From Herminiimonas sp. KBW02 (lineage in GTDB: Bacteria > Pseudomonadota > Gammaproteobacteria > Burkholderiales > Burkholderiaceae_D), in assembly GCF_003852535.1 (NCBI RefSeq), contig NZ_QAJP01000002.1, positions 1 through 64,000 on the forward strand: a DNA stretch of 64,000 bases, written 5' to 3'. The position numbers and the translations under genes are program-made. This document shows, in pieces, positions 34,450-43,400 of this stretch (positions are counted from its first letter, which is position 1; every line of letters begins with the position of its first letter). The notes below the pieces were generated by a model. That model made no database searches. It worked only from the letters and a program-made list of their open reading frames with translations, and was not told the origin of the DNA.

Positions 34450-35111
34450 GCGCCCGACCCTGCAAGCATATAACCAAAGCCGCGTCGCGTTTCTATTAGG
34501 TCTGCACCGAACTTGCGGCGCATGCGCAGTACCAATGCTTCAATCGCGTTGGTATCGACACCTTCGCTATCGCCATACAGATGTTCAGCCAGTTCTCCGG
34601 CTGATACCGGTCGGCCCGGCTGATGTGCAAGATAAGAAAAAAAACGGAACTCCAATGGCGACAAACGCACCGGCTGCTTGTCTATCGTCGCCGTCATGCG
34701 CCGGGTATCCAGCGTCAACGCGCCGCAAGTCAGTACCGGATCGGCATGACCGGCAGCGCGGCGCACCAGCGCGCGCGTACGGGCAATCAGTTCGGCCACT
34801 TCAAAAGGCTTACCGAGGTAATCGTCAGCACCAGTTTCTATGCCCTCGACCTTTTCAGCCCAGTTGCTGCGCGCCGACAGGATCAACACAGGGAAAGTAC
34901 GCCTGGCTGCGCGCCAGCGTTTAAGTACGGACAAACCATCGAGCTGAGGCAGACCGAGATCGAGTATAGCGACATCAAACTCTTCGACATCGCCCTTGAA
35001 CCACGCATCATTACCGTCGCGCGACCAGTCCACCACAAAACCAGCTTCCCGCAGCGCATCGTGTACGTGCTGACCAACGTCCGGATCATCTTCTACCAGC
35101 AAGGCTCTCAT
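34446..35111 (-). CDS. OmpR/PhoB-type response regulator
   Basis: A 221-residue regulator with a receiver domain (phospho-acceptor Asp51 in ILDLGLPQLDG, acidic pair Asp9-Glu7/Asp8 region) and a C-terminal winged helix (about 130-218, RLSPLEFRFFSYLAHQPGRPVSAGELAEHLYG). Works with the kinase encoded directly after it. A PepSY-domain protein precedes it by 12 bases in the same direction, so the order is PepSY, regulator, kinase. Direct repeats in the upstream divergent promoter fit its family. Confidence 0.94.
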   Translation of the reverse strand: MRALLVEDDPDVGQHVHDALREAGFVVDWSRDGNDAWFKGDVEEFDVAILDLGLPQLDGLSVLKRWRAARRTFPVLILSARSNWAEKVEGIETGADDYLGKPFEVAELIARTRALVRRAAGHADPVLTCGALTLDTRRMTATIDKQPVRLSPLEFRFFSYLAHQPGRPVSAGELAEHLYGDSEGVDTNAIEALVLRMRRKFGADLIETRRGFGYMLAGSGA

Positions 35112-35123
35112 CAGTGATCTCTT

Positions 35124-35426
35124 TCAATCATCATCTTTGATGCTCAGCAGTTTACCGTTGCGCGCATCGACACGCACTTTGCGCACCTGCCCATTCGCGC
35201 TCAACACCTTGAGCTTGTACTCCAGTCGCTTGCTATCGAGTTCTACCTTGATCACTTCGCCGGATACCTGGGTCGCGGTTTGCGACAGGATTTTTGACAA
35301 GGGCAAGATCTGCCCGCGCTGCAAGGCTTCATAGGCGACGTCATGATCATTGTCCTTGCCCGATACCAGCAGAGGCAAGCTGACCGGAACCATGAGCAAC
35401 ATGAGGAGGAAGAATTTTTTCAGCAT
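35124..35426 (-). CDS. Secreted PepSY domain protein
   Basis: A 100-residue exported protein: signal peptide (MLKKFFLLMLLMVPVSLPLLVSG) and one PepSY domain (about 33-98; ALQRGQILPLSKILSQ, KVELDSKRLEYKLKV, VRVDARNGKLLSI). PepSY proteins commonly accompany two-component systems and act as inhibitors or modulators in the periplasm. The start at 35426 begins a proper signal peptide; an earlier start in frame would add a non-signal head. First gene of the PepSY-RR-HK operon. Confidence 0.85.
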   Translation of the reverse strand: MLKKFFLLMLLMVPVSLPLLVSGKDNDHDVAYEALQRGQILPLSKILSQTATQVSGEVIKVELDSKRLEYKLKVLSANGQVRKVRVDARNGKLLSIKDDD

Positions 35427-35449
35427 GGCAACAGTATAACGAAAGCCTG

Positions 35450-35490
35450 GCTGACATTTACCTGACGCCACCTGTGAGGCAGATGTCAGC
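35450..35490. promoter_or_regulatory. Divergent promoter with CTGAC direct repeat and inverted repeat
   Basis: CTGAC occurs at 35451-35455 and 35462-35466, an 11-base period typical for OmpR/PhoB-family sites. A larger inverted repeat GCTGACAT (35450-35457)/ATGTCAGC (35483-35490) overlaps it. Placed between the two divergent PepSY genes. Confidence 0.55.
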
Positions 35491-35547
35491 AAGCCCTGCG
35501 TATAACGGGAACTGCCAATCCGGCAGACTTAAAAAAGAGGTTCCCAA

Positions 35548-35868
35548 ATGGACAAGAACGTTATCAAATTCACAGTCATCGTAGCCATCATAGCGGCCCT
35601 TGCCTTTGCGGTACAAGCCAAACCAGCGTCAGCACAACCTGCACCAATTACAAGTGCAAGCACGCTGACACCTATTCCGGCCGCGAAGACGCTCAGTTAC
35701 GAAGAGCTGGAGCGCCGCGTCACGGCACAAGGATTGCGGATCAGTAAAGCGGAAGTACGTGATCTGCTACTCAAGGTAACAGCCTACGACAGTCAGCATC
35801 GCAAGATCAAAATGATGCTGGATCGACGCACCGGTGAAGTCCTGGCGCGCGAAATCAAGAGGGATTAA
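35548..35868 (+). CDS. Secreted PepSY-like domain protein
   Basis: A 106-residue exported protein with signal peptide (about 1-28, ending ASA-QP) and a PepSY-like domain (about 48-104; SYEELERRVTAQGLRISKAEV, RKIKMMLDRRTGEVLAREIK). It is divergent from the other PepSY gene over a shared promoter, so the adjacent two-component system probably controls both. AGAGG ribosome site. Role likely in envelope sensing or protease inhibition; not proven. Confidence 0.8.
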   Translation: MDKNVIKFTVIVAIIAALAFAVQAKPASAQPAPITSASTLTPIPAAKTLSYEELERRVTAQGLRISKAEVRDLLLKVTAYDSQHRKIKMMLDRRTGEVLAREIKRD

Positions 35869-35869
35869 C

Positions 35870-36030
35870 GGTGGCTGCCACGCGCACACGTCGGCATCCC
35901 TCGCAAGTTCTATCATGCGACCGGATACATCTATGCCTTCGATGTGCAAATGATGCGCACGCAGCAAGGAATTAAATCGCGTATTGCAGCCGCAACCTAC
36001 GTTCAGCGTACATTCTGCATCATGATTTAC
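35870..36030 (-). pseudogene. Fragment of a methyltransferase-like gene
   Basis: On the minus strand an open frame without a start codon encodes TLNVGCGCNTRFNSLL and then IEGIDVSGRMIELARDADV, which looks like motif I and motif II of a class I methyltransferase (G-C-G core and acidic Asp). The frame has a stop at 36031-36033 before any start and runs into the antisense of the PepSY gene. It reads as the surviving head of a decayed gene. Confidence 0.45.
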
Positions 36031-36080
36031 TTAAAGAGGAGTTGCAGCGAACGTTAATAGCTTCGCCGCAACATCTTGCA

Positions 36081-37313
36081 TCACACCCGTACCGTACGCG
36101 GACCATAACGCAAAGTCAGCACAGTACCCAGGGTAATCGCAACCGTCGCGAAGATCGGACCGCCAAGCGCACCGACATGATCAACCAGTATGCCGCCACC
36201 AATCGCACCGCTGGCAATCGCGATCTGGAAGGCGGCAACCATCAAACCACCCGCGGCTTCAGCCTGATCCGGCGCAGCCCGCACTATCCAGGTCTGGAAG
36301 CCGACCGGGAATGCACCGAACGCAAAGCCCCACAGCGCAATCGCGACCGCTGCAACGACAGGCGAACTGCCCGCCATCCACAATGACGCCGCCAGCACGA
36401 CGATCAGCGCACCACCGCACACCACAGCGTAGCGCTCGCTGCGTTCAGCAATAAAGCCACCAGCAAAATTACCGAAGAAGCCACCGATGCCATACCCAAG
36501 TAACACTGCAGAGATGGCGCTGACCGACAGCTGCGTAACGTGCTCCATCAATGGACGGATATAGGTAAAGCCCGCGAAGTGCCCTGAAATAACCAATAGC
36601 ACAGCAATCAAGGCGACCCGGATGTTGGTTCGACGTAGCAGTTCAAACATCACCTTGACGCTCGGATTGTCTTTCGGCGGTAACGACGGAATCGCGAAGA
36701 TTTGCACCAGCAAGGTCATCACGCTCACGATACCCGCCGCAACAAAAGCACTACGCCAGCCCCACAGGTTACCCATATATGCGCCGATAGGCGCGGCACC
36801 GACGGTGGCAACGGAAACACCAGTGAGGATCAAGGACATCGCCCGTGCGAATAGATGATCCGGCACCAGTCGCAACGCCAGCGCCGCCGCCATCGACCAG
36901 AAGCCACCCAGGCCTATACCCAGTAACACGCGCGAGACCAGCAATACGGAAAGACTATCGGCCGCCACGGCCAGCACATTCGACAACAGCAGCAAAGTCG
37001 TCAGCGCCAGGATCACGCGCTTGCGGTCGAAGTTGCGCGTGAAAACCGGTATCGTCAACGCGGCACCCGCTGCGACCAGCGCAGTCGCCGTCACGGCCTG
37101 CCCGGCAGCACCGTCGGAGACACCCAGATCATTTGCCATTGCAGTCAGCAGACTGGCCGGCAGGAATTCCGCAGTAACCAGGCCAAAGACGCCGAGTGTC
37201 AGACTGATAATTCCGGCCCAGTTAGCGCTGCTGCCCGTATCGCTGATAGATGTATCGCCGGGGCTGGCGACGAATTGAGGATCAGGACATTCAGCGCATG
37301 TTGCTTCATTCAT
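36081..37313 (-). CDS. MFS efflux transporter (DHA1/AraJ-like)
   Basis: A 410-residue twelve-helix transporter of the drug:H+ antiporter-1 branch. Helix 1-2 shows LTLGVFGLVTAEFLPASLL, and loop 2-3 reads TIPVFTRNFDRKRVILALTTLLLLSN, close to NepI/YdhP/AraJ sugar- and purine-efflux proteins. An unusual Cys-bearing soluble head (ATCAECPDPQFVASPG) precedes helix 1. It is divergent from an AraC-type gene that likely controls it. Substrate unknown. Confidence 0.88.
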   Translation of the reverse strand: MNEATCAECPDPQFVASPGDTSISDTGSSANWAGIISLTLGVFGLVTAEFLPASLLTAMANDLGVSDGAAGQAVTATALVAAGAALTIPVFTRNFDRKRVILALTTLLLLSNVLAVAADSLSVLLVSRVLLGIGLGGFWSMAAALALRLVPDHLFARAMSLILTGVSVATVGAAPIGAYMGNLWGWRSAFVAAGIVSVMTLLVQIFAIPSLPPKDNPSVKVMFELLRRTNIRVALIAVLLVISGHFAGFTYIRPLMEHVTQLSVSAISAVLLGYGIGGFFGNFAGGFIAERSERYAVVCGGALIVVLAASLWMAGSSPVVAAVAIALWGFAFGAFPVGFQTWIVRAAPDQAEAAGGLMVAAFQIAIASGAIGGGILVDHVGALGGPIFATVAITLGTVLTLRYGPRTVRV

Positions 37314-37413
37314 TGCGATACTCGGAAAGTTGTAGAGTGCACAGCTTACGGTGAAGAGCCTGGACTTTCCATGTCATTAAAATCCTATATCATGACTATT
37401 CGTCCAAAAAGGA

Positions 37414-38394
37414 ATGAAAAGCATGAAGGATACAAATAACGCTCCGCAAGACACGCGCGATACCCTGACGGAAATTTTGCTCGGCCTGCGACTCGACGGC
37501 GTTGAATACGGCCGCTGTGTGATGCATGAACCGTGGGCGATTGCATTTCCATCCAGACGGGAAGCCAGTTTTCACTTCATCGCGCAAGGCAATTGCTGGA
37601 TACGCACCCAGACCACAGACTGGATGCGCCTGAATCCGGGCGACGCGCTGCTGTTACCGCGCGGGATGTTCCATGTACTGGCGAGCTCGCCGGAAGTACC
37701 GACTATCGACATCGACGCGCTGGCACGCACAGTCGTATCAGAAAATCTCTTTTTACTGAATGACGACAAGTCCGTGCACCCGGTCGTTGCCGACGATGAG
37801 ACTGCGGCGCATATCTTGTTTGGCGGCGTGATGCGCTTCAATCTCGATCCCTTGCATCCACTACTGGCAATGATGCCGGATGTGATGCGTGCGTGCGACC
37901 TGGCACAGCGCGACCCGGCAGTCCTCGTCATGCTGGAAATGATGGAACGCGAAATGGCGCTCGATCGCATAGGTGCATGCGGCATACTTGCACGCCTGGC
38001 CGACGTGCTGGCGGCCAGCATCATACGGGCCTGGGTCGAGTGTGCGTCCAGCGGTGCGAGCGGCTGGATCGCTGCCGTCCGTTGTCCGCAGATAGGTCGC
38101 GTACTGGCTGCCATACACAATCAACCCGAACGGGAATGGTCAGTCGCGGAACTGGCTGGCGTGATGGGTGCTTCGCGCTCCAGCTTCGTGGAAAAATTCT
38201 CCAATGCAGTCGGTGATACACCGGCCAAATATGTGGCGCGCGTGAAGATGTTCCAGGCACGTTACTGGATCGCACATGAAGGCATGCGCATGGCGACAGT
38301 TGCCAGTCGCCTCGGCTACGACTCCGAAGCGTCGTTCAGTCGCGCCTTCAAACGCATCATCGGCCATCCGCCCAGCGAAGCACGTAGCGGATAA
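37414..38394 (+). CDS. AraC family transcriptional regulator
   Basis: A 326-residue activator (or 323 from the in-frame ATG at 37423, which has the better spaced AGGA site). An N-terminal cupin domain (about 12-190, FIAQGNCWIR, LNPGDALLLPRGMFHVL) of the AraC_binding_2 type is followed by two helix-turn-helix repeats (about 222-320; ELAGVMGASRSSFVEKF and MATVASRLGYDSEASFSRAFKRIIGHPPSEAR). It is divergent from the MFS efflux gene, its probable target. Ligand unknown. Confidence 0.92.
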   Translation: MKSMKDTNNAPQDTRDTLTEILLGLRLDGVEYGRCVMHEPWAIAFPSRREASFHFIAQGNCWIRTQTTDWMRLNPGDALLLPRGMFHVLASSPEVPTIDIDALARTVVSENLFLLNDDKSVHPVVADDETAAHILFGGVMRFNLDPLHPLLAMMPDVMRACDLAQRDPAVLVMLEMMEREMALDRIGACGILARLADVLAASIIRAWVECASSGASGWIAAVRCPQIGRVLAAIHNQPEREWSVAELAGVMGASRSSFVEKFSNAVGDTPAKYVARVKMFQARYWIAHEGMRMATVASRLGYDSEASFSRAFKRIIGHPPSEARSG

Positions 38395-38537
38395 ATACGC
38401 TGCTTAGATTCGCTCATAAAGTTCGTCGCCGTAACTATCTACACTCATAGGCTTGCACCGTCTCGCACACGAAACGGTGCAAGGCGGACAGCGCAATGGC
38501 GCTGCATATAGTACGCAAACCTCAGTGAGATAGCACA

Positions 38538-38885
38538 ATGAAAAAACACTTCCTTACCGTAAGCACCCTACTCCTCATCGCTGGCGGCATTATGACCAAT
38601 GCATATGCCGGATCGGGCGCCAATACTATCGGCCTCACGAAGCTCCACAACCAGTTGACTAGCAAACTGCGCGTTGCAACCAGCTGCCAGGGCCTGGGCC
38701 AATGGCAAGTCATCAATGTAGGACCGAACGCGACAGAAACCGCGACCGTCACTTCAGACTCCAGCGGCTCCACCATGTATGCCGACGTGCCGGGCTTTGC
38801 CAATTGCACGAAATTCACCGCGCGTAATGGCAAGGCCGTCAAGTTCTATGACGACAAAGGTAAGTTAGGTATTTCGGAAAAGTAA
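38538..38885 (+). CDS. Secreted hypothetical protein
   Basis: I do not recognise this 115-residue protein. It starts with a signal peptide (about 1-24, MTNAYA-GSG). The mature part holds two cysteines (about 50 and 95) that could form one disulfide, a Thr/Ser-rich centre (TETATVTSDSSGST) and a basic C-terminus. It is convergent with the large unrecognised gene downstream, separated by a perfect 12-bp hairpin. No link to the AraC gene is obvious. Confidence 0.62.
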   Translation: MKKHFLTVSTLLLIAGGIMTNAYAGSGANTIGLTKLHNQLTSKLRVATSCQGLGQWQVINVGPNATETATVTSDSSGSTMYADVPGFANCTKFTARNGKAVKFYDDKGKLGISEK

Positions 38886-38894
38886 AAACTTATT

Positions 38895-38929
38895 CAGTAG
38901 TGCAGCGATCGTAACTTGCTGCACTACTG
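38895..38929. terminator. Hairpin between convergent genes
   Basis: Perfect 12-bp stem CAGTAGTGCAGC/GCTGCACTACTG with an 11-base loop. No strong T tract on the plus strand, short T-rich run on the minus strand. It likely ends both transcripts. Confidence 0.6.
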
Positions 38930-38945
38930 ACGCAGTAGAAATTGC

Positions 38946-40532
38946 TTATTCCTGAGGAGCTGAAACATTCCAGCTTTTGTCTTTCAGATCAGCCGGATCA
39001 GATTTCAGCAGTATCTGACTATGTACTTCCAGTAATTTTTGCTGCCAGTTATACAGCGCCGAAGATTGCTCATTCTTCAAATCGTCCAGCAACGGCTTCA
39101 GTGACTCCAGAATATCGCGCCTCTGTGATGCATTGAATGGCGTAGTGGAGTCATCCGTCAACACGCCCAATTCATACTTGGAGGTACGGGTAGATTGTTT
39201 CGCTGATTGCTCTGAATACGCCTCACTCAACACGCCCTTGGTGTACGAAATCCCTACCTTGCTCTGAGCCGTATCATTTATCTGCTTGTAATAATAATTT
39301 TGCGACTTGTTGTCGGTGGTGAGTATCAGTGGCACGTCCGGTATCAGTGACATGTGATAACTCGCCTTCAGATTCGATTGCTGCTGTTGCGAGATGGAGC
39401 GATTGAACTGATTGATGCCGCCTACCTGTGTGGTCTGCGATGCGTCATAAGAAAAAGAGTCGACTTCACTCAAATTCTTCGGATTCGGTGAAGTCGTCAC
39501 TTGTTTGACTGATGCCTTGAAGTCAGCCAGGCCAGTCAACATCGCATGATCGATGTCCGCCAATGAAATCCTGGGTTGCTTAGTCGGCGCGACATAGTCG
39601 CTGTTCATCTGCGCAAAGGCATCCTTGAACATACCGACCAGTGACTTGTCTGCATTGCCGCGCGATGCCGCCTTATCAAACTGCTTCAGGTAGCTATCGA
39701 TGGCAGCGGCTCTCTGTCTGGCGTTACCCCAAACGGAAGAGTCACGCATATCGACGCTGACGTTCATCGAACCGAGTGGCCCGTCCACATCGAGGTTTCT
39801 GCTTACGCTGTCTGCATGGAAAGCCAGCTTTTGTGGTCCATCCTTATCCAGCGTGACGCTGGATTGAAAATCCACCGAAGACAATACCCTGGTATCGAAC
39901 TTCGTCAGCCCGGAGAGATTAAGAACCGGCGGCTGCGCTGCCAGGCCGTCGATAGCCTTCTGAAATCCGGCCGCTAAATCACCCAGCGCAGTACGTTCAG
40001 CTTCACTCAGATCGCCACTGCTTTGCATCTGGACTTGCAAGCGATCATTCTCGCTGCCTAATACGATCTCGACGTCGACACCACTTTCGGTCCGGATCTG
40101 CAGCTTTATCTCTGCCGCCGGATAAGAAATCGATTGCGTACCGCCAGACGTGACTGCGCCCGCCTCGCTGCTTGGGAGTGCGACTGATTGCGTGAAGCCA
40201 TCCACGCCATCCTTCAACATGCCCAGCAATGCACTGCCCAGGCCGTTGAGTCGATTGTTAACAGATGAAGAGAAAAAATTCCCTGCCATGAGAGTGGATA
40301 CAGCGTCGTTCGAGCGCACCTTCCAGATCGGCGCTGATACCGAATATGTCGGGTCCAGCGCGATATTCTGATTATTGCTGCCTAGTGTGACTATCGTGGA
40401 TTGCTGCGACGTCGACGCTGATTGCGTCTGAGTGGAAGCCGACGATGCCCGGGATGAGCCAGTATATTGCGGTGTTGTTGGCGACACGGTGGAACGTGAC
40501 ACCCCAGACTGCAATGCAGACATGGATGTCAT
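38946..40532 (-). CDS. Large hypothetical protein, Ser/Thr/Gln-rich N-terminus
   Basis: A 528-residue protein I do not recognise. No signal peptide or membrane segment is visible. The first 50 residues are low-complexity Ser/Thr/Gln (SRASSASTQTQSASTSQQST), the rest is a soluble, moderately acidic protein with many Ser, Gln and Asp and no cysteine seen. Repeated short segments (QSSVTLDKDG, SDAVSTLMAG) do not match a known family. Low-complexity heads of this kind occur in exported flagellar or type III secreted proteins, but no such genes are nearby, so this is only a lead. Confidence 0.65.
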   Translation of the reverse strand: MTSMSALQSGVSRSTVSPTTPQYTGSSRASSASTQTQSASTSQQSTIVTLGSNNQNIALDPTYSVSAPIWKVRSNDAVSTLMAGNFFSSSVNNRLNGLGSALLGMLKDGVDGFTQSVALPSSEAGAVTSGGTQSISYPAAEIKLQIRTESGVDVEIVLGSENDRLQVQMQSSGDLSEAERTALGDLAAGFQKAIDGLAAQPPVLNLSGLTKFDTRVLSSVDFQSSVTLDKDGPQKLAFHADSVSRNLDVDGPLGSMNVSVDMRDSSVWGNARQRAAAIDSYLKQFDKAASRGNADKSLVGMFKDAFAQMNSDYVAPTKQPRISLADIDHAMLTGLADFKASVKQVTTSPNPKNLSEVDSFSYDASQTTQVGGINQFNRSISQQQQSNLKASYHMSLIPDVPLILTTDNKSQNYYYKQINDTAQSKVGISYTKGVLSEAYSEQSAKQSTRTSKYELGVLTDDSTTPFNASQRRDILESLKPLLDDLKNEQSSALYNWQQKLLEVHSQILLKSDPADLKDKSWNVSAPQE

Positions 40533-40729
40533 ATAAGTGCCCCCGCTGCTTTTGTCATTTTTATCATCAGATCGCTATACATAGGACGCAACATCATCTC
40601 GCTGACTCATCTAATGCATGTTTCCATACATTGAATGGAGGATGTCTTGTATAACGACTGGGTTGGGGGAAACTTGAATTACTGGAAACGCACTGCCTTT
40701 ATCTGATTACAGTTGAAACCATTTTTGGG

Positions 40730-41185
40730 TTACGCAAACGCATCCACCAAAAACTTCTCCAGTTCCCGCTCTTCCAGCAGTTCTATAGAAAAGTTTCCAA
40801 ACTTCTTCGGCAACCAGATAATGCGCGCCCCGCTCGGTGAACTGAGATTGTCACGCGCCAGGGCTTTGCCATTTTCATTTTCCGGCTGCACGCCCAACGC
40901 GACCAGCTCGTCGTAAGCAGCCTCTATATCCGGCGTCGTATAACAATGGCGGTATATCGTGCCCTCGCCTTTGCTATCCATCAGTTCCTTGAGATTGCCG
41001 TTGATGGGCTGCACCAGCATGAAACGCTCAGCATCCCATCTGACTACCGCATAGCGCACATGCAAACCGTCGCGTTGCCAGACCAGTGTCTTCGAGACTT
41101 GTGCACTGAACAGACGTGCGTAATAGGCGCAGGCTTCTTCCAGGTTACCGACCAGGATATCTATGTGACTAAATTTCAGCTTCAT
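40730..41185 (-). CDS. VOC/glyoxalase-like family protein
   Basis: A 151-residue single-fold vicinal-oxygen-chelate protein: KFSHIDILVGNLEEACAYYARLF at the start, a second beta-alpha-beta unit (YRHCYTTPDIEAAYDELVALG), and SGARIIWLPKKFGNFSIELLEE near the end. His8 and Glu138-type ligands suggest metal binding but the substrate is unknown. It precedes smpB on the same strand without sharing an obvious function. The ribosome site is weak. Confidence 0.82.
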   Translation of the reverse strand: MKLKFSHIDILVGNLEEACAYYARLFSAQVSKTLVWQRDGLHVRYAVVRWDAERFMLVQPINGNLKELMDSKGEGTIYRHCYTTPDIEAAYDELVALGVQPENENGKALARDNLSSPSGARIIWLPKKFGNFSIELLEERELEKFLVDAFA

Positions 41186-41214
41186 GGTTTAGGGTGTGGC
41201 AATTGATCGTCGGT

Positions 41215-41664
41215 TTAACGGCGATGTATTTTCATGATTTTTTGATGTTCGCGCATCCAGTCACGGTCTTTCTCTGTGTTGCGCTTGTCGTATTCCTTCT
41301 TGCCTTTGGCCAGCGCAATGTCGCATTTCACGCGACCACGTACCCAGTGCAGGTTGAGTGGCACCATGGTGAAACCGGACTGGTCTACCTTGCTCAGCAA
41401 TTTTTTGATTTCAGCTGCGTGCAGCAAAAGCTTACGCGTGCGTACCGCTTCCGGATGCGAGAACGATGAAGTGCTGTTCAGCGCACTGACGTGCGCGCCG
41501 AACAGGAAGATTTCATTGTTACGGGCAATGACGTAGGCTTCCTTCAGTTGCACCCGACCTGCACGGATAGCTTTGACTTCCCAGCCATCCAGCACGACAC
41601 CTGCTTCGTAACGATCTTCTATGAAGTAATCGTGAAATGCTTTTCTGTTATCTACTATGCTCAT
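41215..41664 (-). CDS. smpB: SsrA-binding protein SmpB
   Basis: Partner of tmRNA (SsrA) in trans-translation, which rescues stalled ribosomes and tags the nascent protein for degradation. The 149-residue protein shows the family blocks [66 protein letters not shown]-type segments (as [12 protein letters not shown]) and [15 protein letters not shown]. The start at 41664 is the family start; an in-frame upstream start at 41802 adds unrelated residues. The tmRNA gene itself is not in the window. Confidence 0.96.
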   Translation of the reverse strand: MSIVDNRKAFHDYFIEDRYEAGVVLDGWEVKAIRAGRVQLKEAYVIARNNEIFLFGAHVSALNSTSSFSHPEAVRTRKLLLHAAEIKKLLSKVDQSGFTMVPLNLHWVRGRVKCDIALAKGKKEYDKRNTEKDRDWMREHQKIMKIHRR

Positions 41665-41795
41665 GACGATCTCTTTAAGGTAGCGAGAGTTTAACCCTGC
41701 GGGCCGTCTTCTGCAGCACCAGCAGTTCCAACCCAAATTCCCGCCTTGCATTACTATAGCGGACACATTCGACAAGAAACGCATAGCGTTCACGA

Positions 41796-42539
41796 ATGTC
41801 ACCCATACAAAACATGAGCTCCTACATATTTGTCCTGATGGTCGGATTGCTGGCTGGCGCCATTAGCGGCGTCATCGGCACCGGTTCTTCCATCATGCTG
41901 CTGCCGGTATTGGTCTATACCTTCGGGCCCAAACAGGCTGTTCCCATTATGGCGGTCGCCGCTGTTATGGCCAACCTGGCGCGAGTCATGGCCTGGTGGA
42001 AGCTGGTTGACTGGCGCGCTTTTGCCGCTTATTCGATCACCGGCATTCCCGCAGCAGCAATCGGCGCCCGTACCTTGCTGGCCTTGCCGCCGCACCTGAT
42101 AGAAATTTGTCTCGGCATCTTCTTCATCCTGATGATTCCCGCACGGCGCTGGCTGGTGGCACGTGATTATCGTATCAGGCTCTGGCAGTTATCCATCATA
42201 GGCGGCCTTATCGGCTTCCTGACTGGCCTGGTGCTATCCACCGGGCCACTCAGCGTTCCGGCCTTTACCGCTTACGGTCTGGTAAAAGGCGCCTTCCTTT
42301 CCACCGAAGCCGCCAGTTCGCTGATGCTGTATGTCGCCAAGGTCATTACCTTCCGTGAATTCGGTGCGATGCCGCTGGAAATATTTATCAAAGGCTTGCT
42401 GGTCGGAGCCTCGCTGATGGCCGGTACCTTTATCGGTAAAGCCGTAGTGCTGAAGCTAAGCAATCAAGCGTTCCAGCATTTGCTGGATGCCTTGCTGCTG
42501 TGTTCCGGCATTTCGCTGCTGTGGGCTGCGTTTAGTTAG
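41796..42539 (+). CDS. TauE/SafE family membrane exporter
   Basis: A 247-residue inner-membrane protein with about eight helices and the two-repeat TauE/SafE pattern: [25 protein letters not shown] near the start and [21 protein letters not shown] in the second half. The family exports sulfite/organosulfonates or related anions; the real substrate is unclear. A start at 41814 is also possible, neither has a clear ribosome site. It is divergent from smpB over a very short gap. Confidence 0.86.
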   Translation: MSPIQNMSSYIFVLMVGLLAGAISGVIGTGSSIMLLPVLVYTFGPKQAVPIMAVAAVMANLARVMAWWKLVDWRAFAAYSITGIPAAAIGARTLLALPPHLIEICLGIFFILMIPARRWLVARDYRIRLWQLSIIGGLIGFLTGLVLSTGPLSVPAFTAYGLVKGAFLSTEAASSLMLYVAKVITFREFGAMPLEIFIKGLLVGASLMAGTFIGKAVVLKLSNQAFQHLLDALLLCSGISLLWAAFS

Positions 42540-42598
42540 TTATCCGCGCTTACAGCGCCATGTGCGCCCTTGTTTTCAATTAGCAAAACTGCACCGGG

Positions 42599-42626
42599 TT
42601 GACGGAATATTCTAAATGGCTATACT
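42599..42626 (+). promoter_or_regulatory. Strong sigma-70-type promoter upstream of rnk
   Basis: TTGACG (42599-42604), 16-base spacer, TATACT (42621-42626). It points right and lies about 355 bases before the rnk start. Confidence 0.65.
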
Positions 42627-42980
42627 CACCCTATCCCCAACTTGCATACACAGCTTGCAATGACCACCTCAACCTTCCTGTCGAAACGCATCAGTTCTGC
42701 GCCGAACAAGGAAGAGTTGCGCGTGCGTACTTTGCTCGCGGGTCGCGCTTCGACCACCGTGCATGCAGTCGCAAAGATGTACTCACAGTCATCTTTTGTA
42801 AGAGACCTCGCCTGCCTCCCTTAGGCTCGGTGAGTGTCCACAGGAACGAGGCTTCGTTCCACCCACATCGCTCCCGAGCCACCCTCTCGTAAATTTCACG
42901 CTGTGTTGATGCCTTATGCATCCGCACTGAATTGCCATTTTTTGGTCGATCTCTCGTATCGGCCCGGAGCTATTACTAAA
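42627..42980 (+). other. Long leader of rnk with hairpin and possible short ORF
   Basis: No recognised gene. A 54-codon frame (42660-42824, MTTSTFLSKRISSAPNKE...) has no ribosome site and may be chance. A hairpin GGAACGA-GGCT-TCGTTCC occupies 42843-42860. If the promoter at 42599 drives rnk, this is a leader of about 350 bases, long for a small gene. Confidence 0.45.
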
Positions 42981-43400
42981 ATGAAAAATGAACGTTGCCT
43001 GACCCAGAACGACGCCGCCACCCTGAGCCGCATCGCCGAACACCTGTTGCGCATGGGCGAAGTGGAAGTCAACGCAGGAGAGCAATTGCTCGACATTATC
43101 TCGACCTCCATCATCCTGCCGGTTGATGTGCAACGTAAAGGTTATGTCACCTTGTACTCGACCATCTCGTACAGCCCGGTTGGCAGCGATGAAGTACGCA
43201 AGCTGACCATCGTTTGTCCGCAAGATGCGAATCCGCAGCTGGCACTGATCTCTGCATTGACGCCCATCGGACTGGCCTTACTCGGTCGCAAGGCATTGAG
43301 CACTATCGAAGTGAATCTGCCGTCGAAGCGCATCGAGAAACTCAAGATTCTTGAGGTATTGCCACTGGATACAAATATAGGAGAATTGGCACTGTCATGA
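42981..43400 (+). CDS. rnk: Rnk-type regulator of nucleoside diphosphate kinase (GreA/GreB-like)
   Basis: A 139-residue protein with a short coiled N-terminal part and the FKBP-like GreA/GreB C-terminal domain (about 55-135: GYVTLYSTISYSPVGSDEVRK, LALISALTPIGLALLGRKALSTIEVNLPSK). Rnk binds RNA polymerase at the secondary channel and affects nucleotide pools; it lacks the long coiled coil of GreA. Starts at 42981 with a GGAG site; the longer frame has a head that does not look coding. A 38-codon membrane peptide gene overlaps its stop. Confidence 0.85.
   Translation: MKNERCLTQNDAATLSRIAEHLLRMGEVEVNAGEQLLDIISTSIILPVDVQRKGYVTLYSTISYSPVGSDEVRKLTIVCPQDANPQLALISALTPIGLALLGRKALSTIEVNLPSKRIEKLKILEVLPLDTNIGELALS

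Noticed and set aside
42691-42927. Minus-strand 78-codon frame in the rnk leader
   Set aside because: No ribosome site or domain; overlaps the hairpin and looks like chance.
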